Shown here one piece after another: positions 35,385 through 44,154 of a stretch of 53,426 bases of DNA. The translations under genes and the position numbers were made by a program. Origin of the DNA: Candidatus Gastranaerophilales bacterium (GTDB lineage: Bacteria > Cyanobacteriota > Vampirovibrionia > Gastranaerophilales > Gastranaerophilaceae); NCBI GenBank assembly GCA_944323425.1, contig CALUSL010000014.1, positions 1-53,426 of the forward strand, given 5' to 3'. Each line of letters opens with the position of its first letter. The first letter of the stretch is position 1. The notes beneath the pieces are model-generated. The model saw nothing but the letters and a program-made list of their open reading frames with translations, did no database searches and was not told where the DNA came from.

Positions 35385-35533
35385 TTGGCTGTACAAATTT
35401 GTTGTTGCAAAATTAAAAAATAGCAATACTAGCCGATCAATATGAATTATCAGGCTTAAAGTAAACAAATCTTTACAAAATAACAAAAAATTTTTTTAGT
35501 ATTTTTAATATCTTTAACAAGAGGATAAGCGTC

Positions 35534-38500
35534 GTGAAAATACAAACTATTTTTAATTATAATCTACAAAATAAAAAAACACCGAATACAAGTAATTTAA
35601 AAAATATTCAAACATATCAAAATACTCCCGGGGTATTTTCTACAAAAATTTCATTTAAAGGAGCTGATGTAAATCAAAATCAAATACTTCTTTTATCAGC
35701 AGAATGCGCTCCTTATTCTGTTTCAGGTGGGCTGGGGTCTGTAATTTGTGATATGAGCAAAGCCTACAAAAAAGAATATCCTAATAAAGATATTAGAATT
35801 ATGATTCCTTTTTACAACGCAAGCTGTAAATCAGAAAATCCTTTACCAATTTATACCGTCAATGGTGTGAAAAATAATACAGGTGATGATAATTTAAAAT
35901 TTCAGCTGGAAAATACAGGTGTAGAAACCGAGTTTCGTTATGGAGTGAGAAAAAGCCAAGCCAAACTATACAAATGCCAAAAACCTCAAAATGGAGTAAC
36001 TACATATTTTCTGTACTTGCCGGAACTAAAAGGAATGAAAAAAGAATACGATTTAGATGACTATTCTATGTTTGAGGCATATTGTGCTTTTAGCAATGCA
36101 GCTGTGGCTATACTTGAGAAAATGAAAAATTCTAAAGAAAATTTCAATCCTGCTATTTTGCATACAAATGATTGGCATACTACATTTGCTGCTATTGCTT
36201 GCAAAAACACTCACAAAGAAACGAAATCAATACACGGATTGCTTAATGCTCATGCTCATTTTCAGTGCCGTTTACAACCTTTTGCTGCAGCACTCAATTG
36301 TTTTAATGAAAAACAAATAGAAAAATTAATCTCAAACAATGAATTTAAAAAAGAATTAATGAATCTTATCTTTGATAACAAGGATATTCTAATTAATAAA
36401 AAAATATTAGAAGAAACTAATACTCAAGATTATGGAAAAGAACTCAACAACAAAAAGTTTATAATGAATGTTCTTGTTAATGTTGCAGAAAATTATCAAA
36501 AACTCTTTTCTGACAGTAAAAATGATCTTACTTATTCTTGTATCAACAATGTTATTAGAAAAGAGTTCAAAGATATATGTTGGGATGAAAATAATAATTT
36601 CAATGCAACAGTGAATGCATTAAAAAATGCAGATAGTTGGTTTACTATTTCCAAAACACATTTAAACGAACTTTTAACGCAACCTGAATTTTCATCATTA
36701 TCTTTATACAACATGATGAGAGTTAAACTGGATAAGGGGACATCAATTCTAAATAAAATTGATGAAGCTCGATATGATTCACAAAATCCAGAACAGGTAT
36801 ACAAACCGTATAATGTTGAAAACGTTGAAGATGGTAAAGCTCGAAACAAGGTATTTTTATTTCAACAAATGACAAAATCTAATATTTCACGAAAAACTTT
36901 TGATAAAAAAATTATAAACAACCCCGAAAACGCTATTGTTTTAGGTTATCTTGATTCTAAATACTTTTCGTACCCTTTAGCTATCAATATAAGCCGTTTC
37001 GATACAAACCAAAAGGGTTCTGATATAGCAATGAAATCAATTGAACTTTTGCTAAATCAAAATCAGAAAATTAACTTTGTACTTGCACTACCAGGAATAA
37101 AAACATTAAACCCTCAATTATTAGAAAGTTTTGAAAAAAATGTAATAAATAAATATCCAGGTAGAATTGTTTTAATTGATGCTTATGTACCAATAAATGA
37201 ATATGCAGCAGCTGCGGACTTTTCCATAATTCCCAGTCGTTCGGAAACTTGCGGGCTTGTTGGTTATCAATCTATGCGAATGGGGGCTATACCTATTAGT
37301 GCACCTATCGGCAGTATGAATGACTGTCTAATTACTCCATATCACGATATAAAAAAAGCTATGGGCTTTAAAGCGCCGCTTCATTTTCTTAATTGTTCAA
37401 ATCCTGCAAAAGTACTTGCAAATACAATCAGTACAGCTATTGATTTTTATTATGATGAACCACAACAGCTTAGCAGAATGAAAAAAAATTGCATGCTTTA
37501 TGACAGCAGTTGGAAACCTGCGGTAAAAGAACAAAATGAGCTATATGAAAATGTTCTTAACAACAAAACAATAGGAAAACTAAAAATAAACGATCTTAAA
37601 GAAACATCAGAGAAGCATAATCTTAAAATATTGAGAATGACGGATTTGCCTGATTTGCCCAAAGCTGACGTTTTAGTTTTGCTTGCGCACCCTGATGACG
37701 AAATATTCTTTCTTCCCATTATGAAAAAATTAGAAGAAGGCAAAAGTGTTCAATTTGTCTATTCCGCGCTTGGCGAAAAGGGACATTACAAAGCAGGCGC
37801 TCCCAGCACAAAAGAAGAATTAATAAAACATAGAGAAATTGAACTACTTGATGCTCTTAATGAATTGGGAATTAAAAGATCACCAATAGTTCTTGATATT
37901 CCTGATTTAGAATTTTACAAAGACGAATATGCTCAAAAAATATCGAAAGCTTATGAAAAAATATTAGAAACTATATCACCTCAAGAAGTCTGGTCGTTTG
38001 GTCCGGATGGAATTACCGGTAATGGCGACCATAAAATAACAGGGAAAATTGCTTTTGATAATGTAAGAAACTATAACGAAAACTACAATAAAAATATCAA
38101 ACTATTTCAACCGGCTCTGACCAAAAGTGATGCTCAAAGATTAAAAGACTATTCATCATACACAACAGATGCATTTGATTTTGTTGCACCTTCTGATGTT
38201 CATGTACCATACCAACAAAACGTTTCTAAATATAAAGAAAAATTAGAAAATGCGCTAAATAAACATAAATCTCAATGGACGCAAAATGAAGTTAAGGCAA
38301 TTAGAGATTTCTACAATAATACACCTGTTAAATATGTATCCAGAAGTCAATTTCCTGAAGTTGATGCAATGTCAAATCCCTGGAAAATAAGAAAAGAAGA
38401 TTTTAGCAAAAAATACGGTCAAGATTTTGAAGAATTTAATGGAGGTGTATCATTTAAGCCATATGGGCTAAATTACAAAGTGAATCTATACCTTGCTGAT

Positions 38501-38821
38501 TTCAACACGAATAAGAACAGGCTTTGGATTGAAACATCTGCCTTTAAAGACCAAATAGCAGCTCCTGAATTATTAAGCAGCATATTGAAAAATACAGGTA
38601 GAATCATTTCTATACCTCAATTTGGTGATGTAAAAACTTTCGATGTTGTACTATATAAAAAAGAAAATCCAAACAAGAAAGTAAAAATTTCTATACCCGT
38701 AAATGAAGTTTCTAATATTCTTGCTTTCGTGCCAACTTTGACAGAAAATCCTGAAAAAGCTGTAATGGCAATAAAAAGAGAGAATCCTTTTTCAAGAATA
38801 AAATTAGCTGATTTATATTAA
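35534..38821 (+). CDS. Glycogen-synthase-like / PIG-L deacetylase fusion with N-terminal ISFK leader
   Basis: The 1095-aa protein starts at GTG behind AAGAGGATAAGCGTC. Residues 1-45 are a disordered Asn/Thr/Lys-rich leader with ISFKG at 39-43. Residues 50-680 resemble GT5 glycogen/starch synthase (AECAPYSVSGGLGSV, HTNDWHT, NISRFDTNQKGSD, PSRSETCGL), although the usual K-x-GGL lysine is absent. A PIG-L/LmbE domain follows (AHPDDE near 718, GDHKITG near 831), and a C-terminal region with a second SFK at 973-975. The fusion of a glucan-type glycosyltransferase and an N-deacetylase is unusual. Substrates unknown; ADP-glucose use is doubtful without the lysine. Confidence 0.8.
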   Translation: MKIQTIFNYNLQNKKTPNTSNLKNIQTYQNTPGVFSTKISFKGADVNQNQILLLSAECAPYSVSGGLGSVICDMSKAYKKEYPNKDIRIMIPFYNASCKSENPLPIYTVNGVKNNTGDDNLKFQLENTGVETEFRYGVRKSQAKLYKCQKPQNGVTTYFLYLPELKGMKKEYDLDDYSMFEAYCAFSNAAVAILEKMKNSKENFNPAILHTNDWHTTFAAIACKNTHKETKSIHGLLNAHAHFQCRLQPFAAALNCFNEKQIEKLISNNEFKKELMNLIFDNKDILINKKILEETNTQDYGKELNNKKFIMNVLVNVAENYQKLFSDSKNDLTYSCINNVIRKEFKDICWDENNNFNATVNALKNADSWFTISKTHLNELLTQPEFSSLSLYNMMRVKLDKGTSILNKIDEARYDSQNPEQVYKPYNVENVEDGKARNKVFLFQQMTKSNISRKTFDKKIINNPENAIVLGYLDSKYFSYPLAINISRFDTNQKGSDIAMKSIELLLNQNQKINFVLALPGIKTLNPQLLESFEKNVINKYPGRIVLIDAYVPINEYAAAADFSIIPSRSETCGLVGYQSMRMGAIPISAPIGSMNDCLITPYHDIKKAMGFKAPLHFLNCSNPAKVLANTISTAIDFYYDEPQQLSRMKKNCMLYDSSWKPAVKEQNELYENVLNNKTIGKLKINDLKETSEKHNLKILRMTDLPDLPKADVLVLLAHPDDEIFFLPIMKKLEEGKSVQFVYSALGEKGHYKAGAPSTKEELIKHREIELLDALNELGIKRSPIVLDIPDLEFYKDEYAQKISKAYEKILETISPQEVWSFGPDGITGNGDHKITGKIAFDNVRNYNENYNKNIKLFQPALTKSDAQRLKDYSSYTTDAFDFVAPSDVHVPYQQNVSKYKEKLENALNKHKSQWTQNEVKAIRDFYNNTPVKYVSRSQFPEVDAMSNPWKIRKEDFSKKYGQDFEEFNGGVSFKPYGLNYKVNLYLADFNTNKNRLWIETSAFKDQIAAPELLSSILKNTGRIISIPQFGDVKTFDVVLYKKENPNKKVKISIPVNEVSNILAFVPTLTENPEKAVMAIKRENPFSRIKLADLY

Positions 38822-38837
38822 TCTATTAATAAAAGAA

Positions 38838-40022
38838 TTATACATTACTAATTAATTCTTTTAATTCTTTTTCTGTCATTTTGAAATCAATATTGCTGCT
38901 TGAATAATTATAGTCTTTTTTTAGCTCTTTCCCCTCTCTCCATAACGTAGAGCGGTTTTCAAAAGCGTCTTTTGTGAGAATTGCATATCTGTCATTTAAA
39001 TCAAGAGTATTTTTCTCCTCAACTTTTGAAATAAATTCTTCATCCAACTTCTCACCCGGTCTGGCTCCTATATATTGAATTTTGGCATCTTTTGCTATCT
39101 GTTTTGCCAAATCTAGAATGCTTGTGTTTTTAAGCTTGGGAACAAAAATCTCCGCTCCGTTCATTATTTCAATGCTTGATAAAATCAGATTAGAAGCTTG
39201 TTGAGGAGTCATAAAAAATCTGGTCATATCTTTATCTGTAATTTTTATTGTTCCTGATTTTGCTTGTTCTCTAAACAGAGGTATTATGCTTCCCCTGCTT
39301 CCAACTACATTGCCAAGTCTTACGCAGCTAAAAATAGTTTTTTCATTTTGAGAATACTTATTTGCATTAGTGAACAATTTCTCTGATACAAATTTTGTTG
39401 CCCCATAAAGATTTGACGGAGATGCTGCTTTGTCTGAACTTATTGCTAATACTCTTTGCACATTATTTTTTAATGCAGCATTAATGATATTTCTTGCACC
39501 ATCAATGTTCGTTTTTACAGCTTCTTCAGGATTTTCTTCACAAATTGGAACATGTTTCATTGCCGCTGTATGAATAACAACATCAACATTCTTAAATGCA
39601 CGACTGAGTGCTTCTTCATCTCTGACATCACCAATAATAAAACACAACTTGCTTTTATTTTTATTCTGCATTTTCATAACGTGTTGCTTCATTTCGTCTC
39701 TAGAATAAACAATTATTTTTTCAGGTGAATAATTTTCCAATAAAGTGTTGATTAAATAATTTCCGATAGTTCCTGTGCCGCCTGTGATTAATATAGTTTT
39801 TCCATTTAGATTGAATTTCTTGATATGTCCATTTTTCAATTGCCCAAAAGCAGGGGTAAAGTATAATATGTTATTTGAATTCAAATATGGTAAATTTCTT
39901 GATTGTAATTGTTTTGGTTTGTAAGGCGCACAATTATTTTGCGAATTATTATGACTAACATTATTCTGATGATATTGGGTATATGATATCGGGTGAGTTA
40001 ATTTATGAATTTGAAATGTCAT
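38838..40022 (-). CDS. pseB: PseB-like UDP-GlcNAc 4,6-dehydratase with N-terminal extension
   Basis: The 394-aa product has a Gln/Asn-rich extension of about 70 residues, ending near PAFG (57-60), before an extended-SDR domain: GGTGTIGNYL near 81, HTAAMKHVPICE near 150, SSDKAASPSNLYGATK with Tyr-Lys, and RLGNVVGSRGSIIPLF. The latter match PseB, the first enzyme of pseudaminic acid synthesis for flagellin glycans. Typical PseB begins at the Rossmann strand, so the extension is extra. It is downstream of the GH77-like gene (12 bp). Confidence 0.85.
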   Translation of the reverse strand: MTFQIHKLTHPISYTQYHQNNVSHNNSQNNCAPYKPKQLQSRNLPYLNSNNILYFTPAFGQLKNGHIKKFNLNGKTILITGGTGTIGNYLINTLLENYSPEKIIVYSRDEMKQHVMKMQNKNKSKLCFIIGDVRDEEALSRAFKNVDVVIHTAAMKHVPICEENPEEAVKTNIDGARNIINAALKNNVQRVLAISSDKAASPSNLYGATKFVSEKLFTNANKYSQNEKTIFSCVRLGNVVGSRGSIIPLFREQAKSGTIKITDKDMTRFFMTPQQASNLILSSIEIMNGAEIFVPKLKNTSILDLAKQIAKDAKIQYIGARPGEKLDEEFISKVEEKNTLDLNDRYAILTKDAFENRSTLWREGKELKKDYNYSSSNIDFKMTEKELKELISNV

Positions 40023-40034
40023 TTTATATCTCTC

Positions 40035-41936
40035 TTATATTTTAAAGTTTATATATACTGGTGGTAACTGTATATTTTGAATATGTTTCTGTGTATTTAC
40101 AGGATTAGAATCTTTATTTTTATTTTTATTTTTAAGATAATATAAAATACCGGCACATAAGGCGATAAAAGAAGAAAGACCTATCAAAAGTTTTTTGTTT
40201 AAGACTTTTGATTTTTGTTTTAAACTATTAACAACTTTGTCTTCTTCAACAAGAATATCTCTATATTTAATTATTTGATTATACAAATCAGGTTCTGTTT
40301 TATCTAGACCTTTACTTAAAAATATTTTAGCTAAAGAATCCATTGGATTAAATCCGAATCCCTCTTTTAAAGAATTGATATAAGCCTTTTCAAAATCAAT
40401 AGGGATTTTATGAGAATATGCCATAGGATTGTTAAAATCTTGCATATCAAATCGTTCTTTTCTTCCAAAAACATCCATATAAAAAACCATATTATTCTTG
40501 GCTGTAAAAGCTTCAGCAAACTTTGCTTTTGCAAACTCTACAGGATTTGACAAAAGTTCTTTAGGGATTTTTAAAATTCTTGATAGGGGTTCTATCTGTT
40601 GTTTTTTGTAAAATTTTTCTTTCTTGACACCATTTTCAATAACAATATCAGGAACATCACTTGCCAAAAGCCTCAACGGCTGCGGATCATGGTTTCCAAC
40701 CCCAAGAACAAATTCGTCAGCAGACCATTTTCTATAATTCAAAAAAGCATCGTTAGTTCCCCAATTATCAGAAAGGTATGTTGAACTATATACTTTTGTG
40801 CGTCCTTTTAATGGTTCAATAAGTTCTGTATCACTTACCATTGCCCTAAAATCTTCAGGTCCGGCCTCAAATTCATGCAACAAATCTTTTAAATCAAAAT
40901 TATCGCCTTTAACCTCTTTTACCCAGCTTTCAATAATCTTGAGTAAAGAGTCACCCATTTCTTTTTTTTCAGAAAAACCATTAGCATGTGTTAATTTTGG
41001 AGTTACATATGCCCACGAAACATCAAAACGAATTGTGTCACCTCGTTTTGCACTAAGCTGAACTTTTCTTTTTAACAATTTATATGCATCGCTATTAGGG
41101 TCTAAAATAGAATCGTAATCTAAAGCAGGAAGTCCCCAAGACGCTAAACCAACAAAAGTATCTTTTTTAAAAGCCCGGGGAAATGCTTCTACCTCTTGGG
41201 GAGAAAAACCTATTTCACAATCAACACACAATTTTAATCCCAATTTATTCAGTTTTTCTTTTGCAATTTTTAAATGTTCATCAGCAAGAAATTGTTTAAA
41301 AGTAAAAAAATCAGCATTTACACTTTTGTTGGTTTTGGATAGCGGCTCCAGCCAATCTTTATTATTCCTAAAATATTGATTAAACCTCTGTTTAAGTTGA
41401 TTATTCTCCGGCAAACGCTTAAAACGTTCAAACCCTTTTGCAAGCATCTTATCAAATGCAGAGTTATCATCCATGACATTTGAGTAATTTACTCTTGATT
41501 GCTTATCAACAATGTTGTTATTCTTCACAACCTCAGAAAGCTCTTTTGGGGTAATTAGTTTTTCAAAAGAACTATCTAACAACAGTTCTGGATTTATAAC
41601 ATGATTGCCTAAAGGAAGTGCAGAAGAACTATATGCGCAATAAAAACCCTTTTTCGGCTTTATCGGACCTTGGGGAAGAACCTCAACCATGTTTATACCA
41701 AGATAATTTTTCATAGTTTCAAAAAACTTCAAAGAATCTTTGGATGCCAAATTTCCCATTCCTGTATTCTTATCTATGCTTTGGGGTAAACAAGCATCAT
41801 GAACGATAAGAATAGATTTTCCTGTTTGACCAACCAGCTGCTTACCTTTTTTAAGGACCTGCGAATAATCAGCTATTTCTTCTTTTTCTAAAGCTCTTTT
41901 AAAACTTATTCTCGGTGCTTTTGTTGATATTTGCAT
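40035..41936 (-). CDS. Divergent GH77 (4-alpha-glucanotransferase-like) membrane-anchored protein
   Basis: The 633-aa product begins MQISTKAPRISFKR (ISFK at 10-13). Its core resembles MalQ/amylomaltase, with candidate catalytic residues in IRFDVSWAY (Asp, near 305), LLHEFEAGPEDF (Glu, near 352) and GNHDPQP (Asp, near 412). The family transfers alpha-1,4-glucan chains. A predicted helix at about 582-600 and a short Asn-rich tail ending in YINFKI make it tail-anchored, which I do not know for GH77. It is upstream of the pseB-like gene. Confidence 0.7.
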   Translation of the reverse strand: MQISTKAPRISFKRALEKEEIADYSQVLKKGKQLVGQTGKSILIVHDACLPQSIDKNTGMGNLASKDSLKFFETMKNYLGINMVEVLPQGPIKPKKGFYCAYSSSALPLGNHVINPELLLDSSFEKLITPKELSEVVKNNNIVDKQSRVNYSNVMDDNSAFDKMLAKGFERFKRLPENNQLKQRFNQYFRNNKDWLEPLSKTNKSVNADFFTFKQFLADEHLKIAKEKLNKLGLKLCVDCEIGFSPQEVEAFPRAFKKDTFVGLASWGLPALDYDSILDPNSDAYKLLKRKVQLSAKRGDTIRFDVSWAYVTPKLTHANGFSEKKEMGDSLLKIIESWVKEVKGDNFDLKDLLHEFEAGPEDFRAMVSDTELIEPLKGRTKVYSSTYLSDNWGTNDAFLNYRKWSADEFVLGVGNHDPQPLRLLASDVPDIVIENGVKKEKFYKKQQIEPLSRILKIPKELLSNPVEFAKAKFAEAFTAKNNMVFYMDVFGRKERFDMQDFNNPMAYSHKIPIDFEKAYINSLKEGFGFNPMDSLAKIFLSKGLDKTEPDLYNQIIKYRDILVEEDKVVNSLKQKSKVLNKKLLIGLSSFIALCAGILYYLKNKNKNKDSNPVNTQKHIQNIQLPPVYINFKI

Positions 41937-42121
41937 TTACTCAACCTCTGTATATTTAAACCTTGAAAACAAATAATTTGTTAGTTAAGACCAATAACTG
42001 TTACACATTTTAACCATTATAATATAAATTTTTTATTACCTTGTTTTATTAAGAAATCAAAAAAATTAATGTAGATATTCTCAAGGGTGTAACTGTTATA
42101 AATAGCAAGTTTATTTCAATA

Positions 42122-42155
42122 CCACCTATCTTGTGGGGGTGGACTTAAAATCGGA
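42122..42155. repeat. Left copy of the 34-nt tRNA-Ser terminator repeat
   Basis: This 34-nt stretch matches 52229-52262 at about 30 positions (CCACCT-TCTTGTG-GGGTGGACTTAAA core). The right copy includes the last bases of tRNA-Ser. Here the A-run needed for a T-tail is missing, so it is decayed. The two copies bracket the 42.9-52.0 kb locus. Confidence 0.75.
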
Positions 42156-42275
42156 TACCGAAGCTCAGACAGCTAAAGTCTCTTTAATTATTTCACTATT
42201 TTTTGGATTTTGCGGGCAATTTTTATAAATTTACAGCGATTTTGCAAGAAAATGATTACTTTTTTAAAACATTAT

Positions 42276-42638
42276 TTAGTAATAAGGATTTCTTCCGCAT
42301 GTACAGCAGGATTTTTCGTTTTTCTTGTATTCTCTTATTAGCTGAGATTTGGCTTTTTGTTCATCAGCCAGATACGATTCAAAAATCTCATTGTGTTTTG
42401 CTTTTATGTCTGCTTTTTGCTGTTTTAAATCAGATATTTTTTTCAGATTTTTTTCTGTTTTCTTTTTATTTTTCAGTTTTTTAATTTTTTTTATTAACAG
42501 CTTTTATTTCTTTTTTTCTGGAACTATTCTCTATTTTTGATATTTGCTCTAGTTCCCAGGCTTGCGCCAAAACTTCTAATTTTTCGGAATGCCAGTATTG
42601 AGTACTAAAATTGTTTATTACAGAATGTAAAAAATATA
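42276..42638 (-). pseudogene. Remnant of a coiled-coil protein gene
   Basis: Two minus-strand reading frames join into one Lys/Glu-rich coiled-coil: the first has QYWHSEKLEVLAQAWELE and stops at 42481, the second ends with EKSCCTCGRNPYY at 42276. Removing one base from the eight-T run at 42485-42492 restores a continuous frame. The 5' part has no in-frame start before an upstream stop, so it is most likely a decayed gene. Confidence 0.5.
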
Positions 42639-42797
42639 TTTATTGGACGTTCAAAGACTATATTTTCGTGATTTTATTACCAATAGAATATTGTTCAAGA
42701 GTTCCAGCTAAATAAAAAGCACAAAGGCAATTCTCTTAGATAAAAACAGATACAAAAAATAAAGTAGTTGTTAGAAATATGAACTCCTTGCATTTGC

Positions 42798-42838
42798 ATT
42801 ACAATAATGTAATTAAGAATTGTAAAAAATCATTTACA
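42798..42838. promoter_or_regulatory. Pair of TGTAA-arm dyads upstream of the 42.9 kb operon
   Basis: ATTACA-ATAA-TGTAAT (42798-42813) and TGTAAA-N6-TTTACA (42821-42838) lie 60-100 bp before the first gene. Both are perfect 6-bp dyads, and the arms share TGTAA. They could be operator sites; I cannot place a clear promoter. Confidence 0.4.
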
Positions 42839-42900
42839 AGAATAACAAGTAATTAAATTTAGGCGTTTTTAAAATCGAAAAACAGAATAGGAGAGTATAA

Positions 42901-44154
42901 ATGAAAATTAGTCCGTTAAATTTTGTATCAAATTCCGTAATTAACGTAAAAAAAGATAATGTCTCTTTTAAAAACAATTTAGCTGTAACTCAAGGTTTTA
43001 AAAATGATGTTTTTGTTAAATCAAATGAGGTTTCTTTTAAATCGTCAGAAGTTAAAAAGGATGTAGGTGTTGCCTTAACAGTAGGGACTGCTTTTTTGGC
43101 ACCGTTGCTTATAGGTCTGTCTCTAGCCAAACACCAACAACCGGAAGATATTTTCACATATGATGGACAATATTTAGGCAGCGTAGATAAAGTATATGTG
43201 AACAAACAGGAAGCTGAAAAATTAGGAATTGATTTAAATCCTGAGAGATTTAAAGGACCTAACTGTTTTGCAGATCCTATAAATGGAATCTATAAAAACG
43301 AGGAAAAAGGAATTGATATAGACCTAAAGGCCGGCAAGTATATAGATATAGAGAAAGGTATTTTTGTTCAGCCGGAAAGTCAAACATCTGTAATATTTAC
43401 AGGTGGTGACGCTGTTCCTGTACTTCTTCCATCGCCTAACCCATCTTTTTCAGGTGCCTCTGTTATCAATGGACCGGGTGTCAGCAGTGGTCCTATGCGT
43501 GTTAAATCAAGTCGAGAAGAATATGTAAAGACTCATGATGGGAAAGGTCCGGAAGAATCAGATAATGCGCCTTGGACTTATGATAAGATTGAAGATATAA
43601 AGACATATGCAGATGTAAATTTGATAGAAGAAGCACTATTTGAGCATATGGGTATGTCTATTCACAATGGATATTATCCCAGCGATAGAAGGAGCATTGG
43701 TGAAAAGTTCTTTGACGCTTTATCATTTAAATGTCCACATGATGATTATATTCATGATTATTGGGGAAGAGATATCGTAAGAGTCAATGATGCCTTGGGT
43801 AACCCGCATTACGTGGCATTGAACGAGGATTTATCTCAAAGGGTGCATGATGAGCATATCTCATATGAAACAGTGCAAGCATTTGTTTCCCATTGTGCAG
43901 AGCACCCAATAAAAACATATATTAGTGAGAACTATTTAAACGACTTAAATAATATGCATTCTTTGAACCCAAGTATGGAAAATTTTCTTGAGCATTTACG
44001 TGATATGCATGATGATTCCAATATACAACATCACCAAACATCCCATGATGCAGATTCTGATCATAATGAAATAATATCTCATGATGTATCAAATTATTCA
44101 GATAATATAGATGATACAGATAATGATTATTTCTCTAATTTAGGAGATTTTTAA
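42901..44154 (+). CDS. Leader-tagged single-helix membrane protein with large extracytoplasmic or cytoplasmic domain
   Basis: The 417-aa product has no recognised domain. It begins MKISPLNF, has VSFK at residues 21-24 and again at 44-47, then a membrane helix (54-76), then a long domain with YDGQYLGSVDKVYVNKQEA and repeated Gly-Ile-Asp-rich strands, and an Asp/His-rich tail (about 365-417) that could bind divalent metal. AGGAGAG precedes the start. It is the first gene of a tight six-gene operon. Confidence 0.72.
   Translation: MKISPLNFVSNSVINVKKDNVSFKNNLAVTQGFKNDVFVKSNEVSFKSSEVKKDVGVALTVGTAFLAPLLIGLSLAKHQQPEDIFTYDGQYLGSVDKVYVNKQEAEKLGIDLNPERFKGPNCFADPINGIYKNEEKGIDIDLKAGKYIDIEKGIFVQPESQTSVIFTGGDAVPVLLPSPNPSFSGASVINGPGVSSGPMRVKSSREEYVKTHDGKGPEESDNAPWTYDKIEDIKTYADVNLIEEALFEHMGMSIHNGYYPSDRRSIGEKFFDALSFKCPHDDYIHDYWGRDIVRVNDALGNPHYVALNEDLSQRVHDEHISYETVQAFVSHCAEHPIKTYISENYLNDLNNMHSLNPSMENFLEHLRDMHDDSNIQHHQTSHDADSDHNEIISHDVSNYSDNIDDTDNDYFSNLGDF

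Larger units (their letters stand above)
41937..42900. other. Long A/T-rich gap between the GH77-like gene and the AAA locus
   Basis: About 960 bp without an intact gene. It holds a decayed tRNA-Ser-type terminator at 42122-42155, a frameshifted coiled-coil gene remnant on the minus strand (42276-42638), and two short dyads at 42798-42838 just before the plus-strand operon. A T-rich plus-strand reading frame at 42203-42484 is a shadow of the remnant. Confidence 0.6.

Noticed and set aside
42203-42484. T-rich plus-strand ORF of 93 codons
   Set aside because: It is hydrophobic only because it is antisense to a Lys/Glu-rich coiled-coil remnant, and it has no Shine-Dalgarno.
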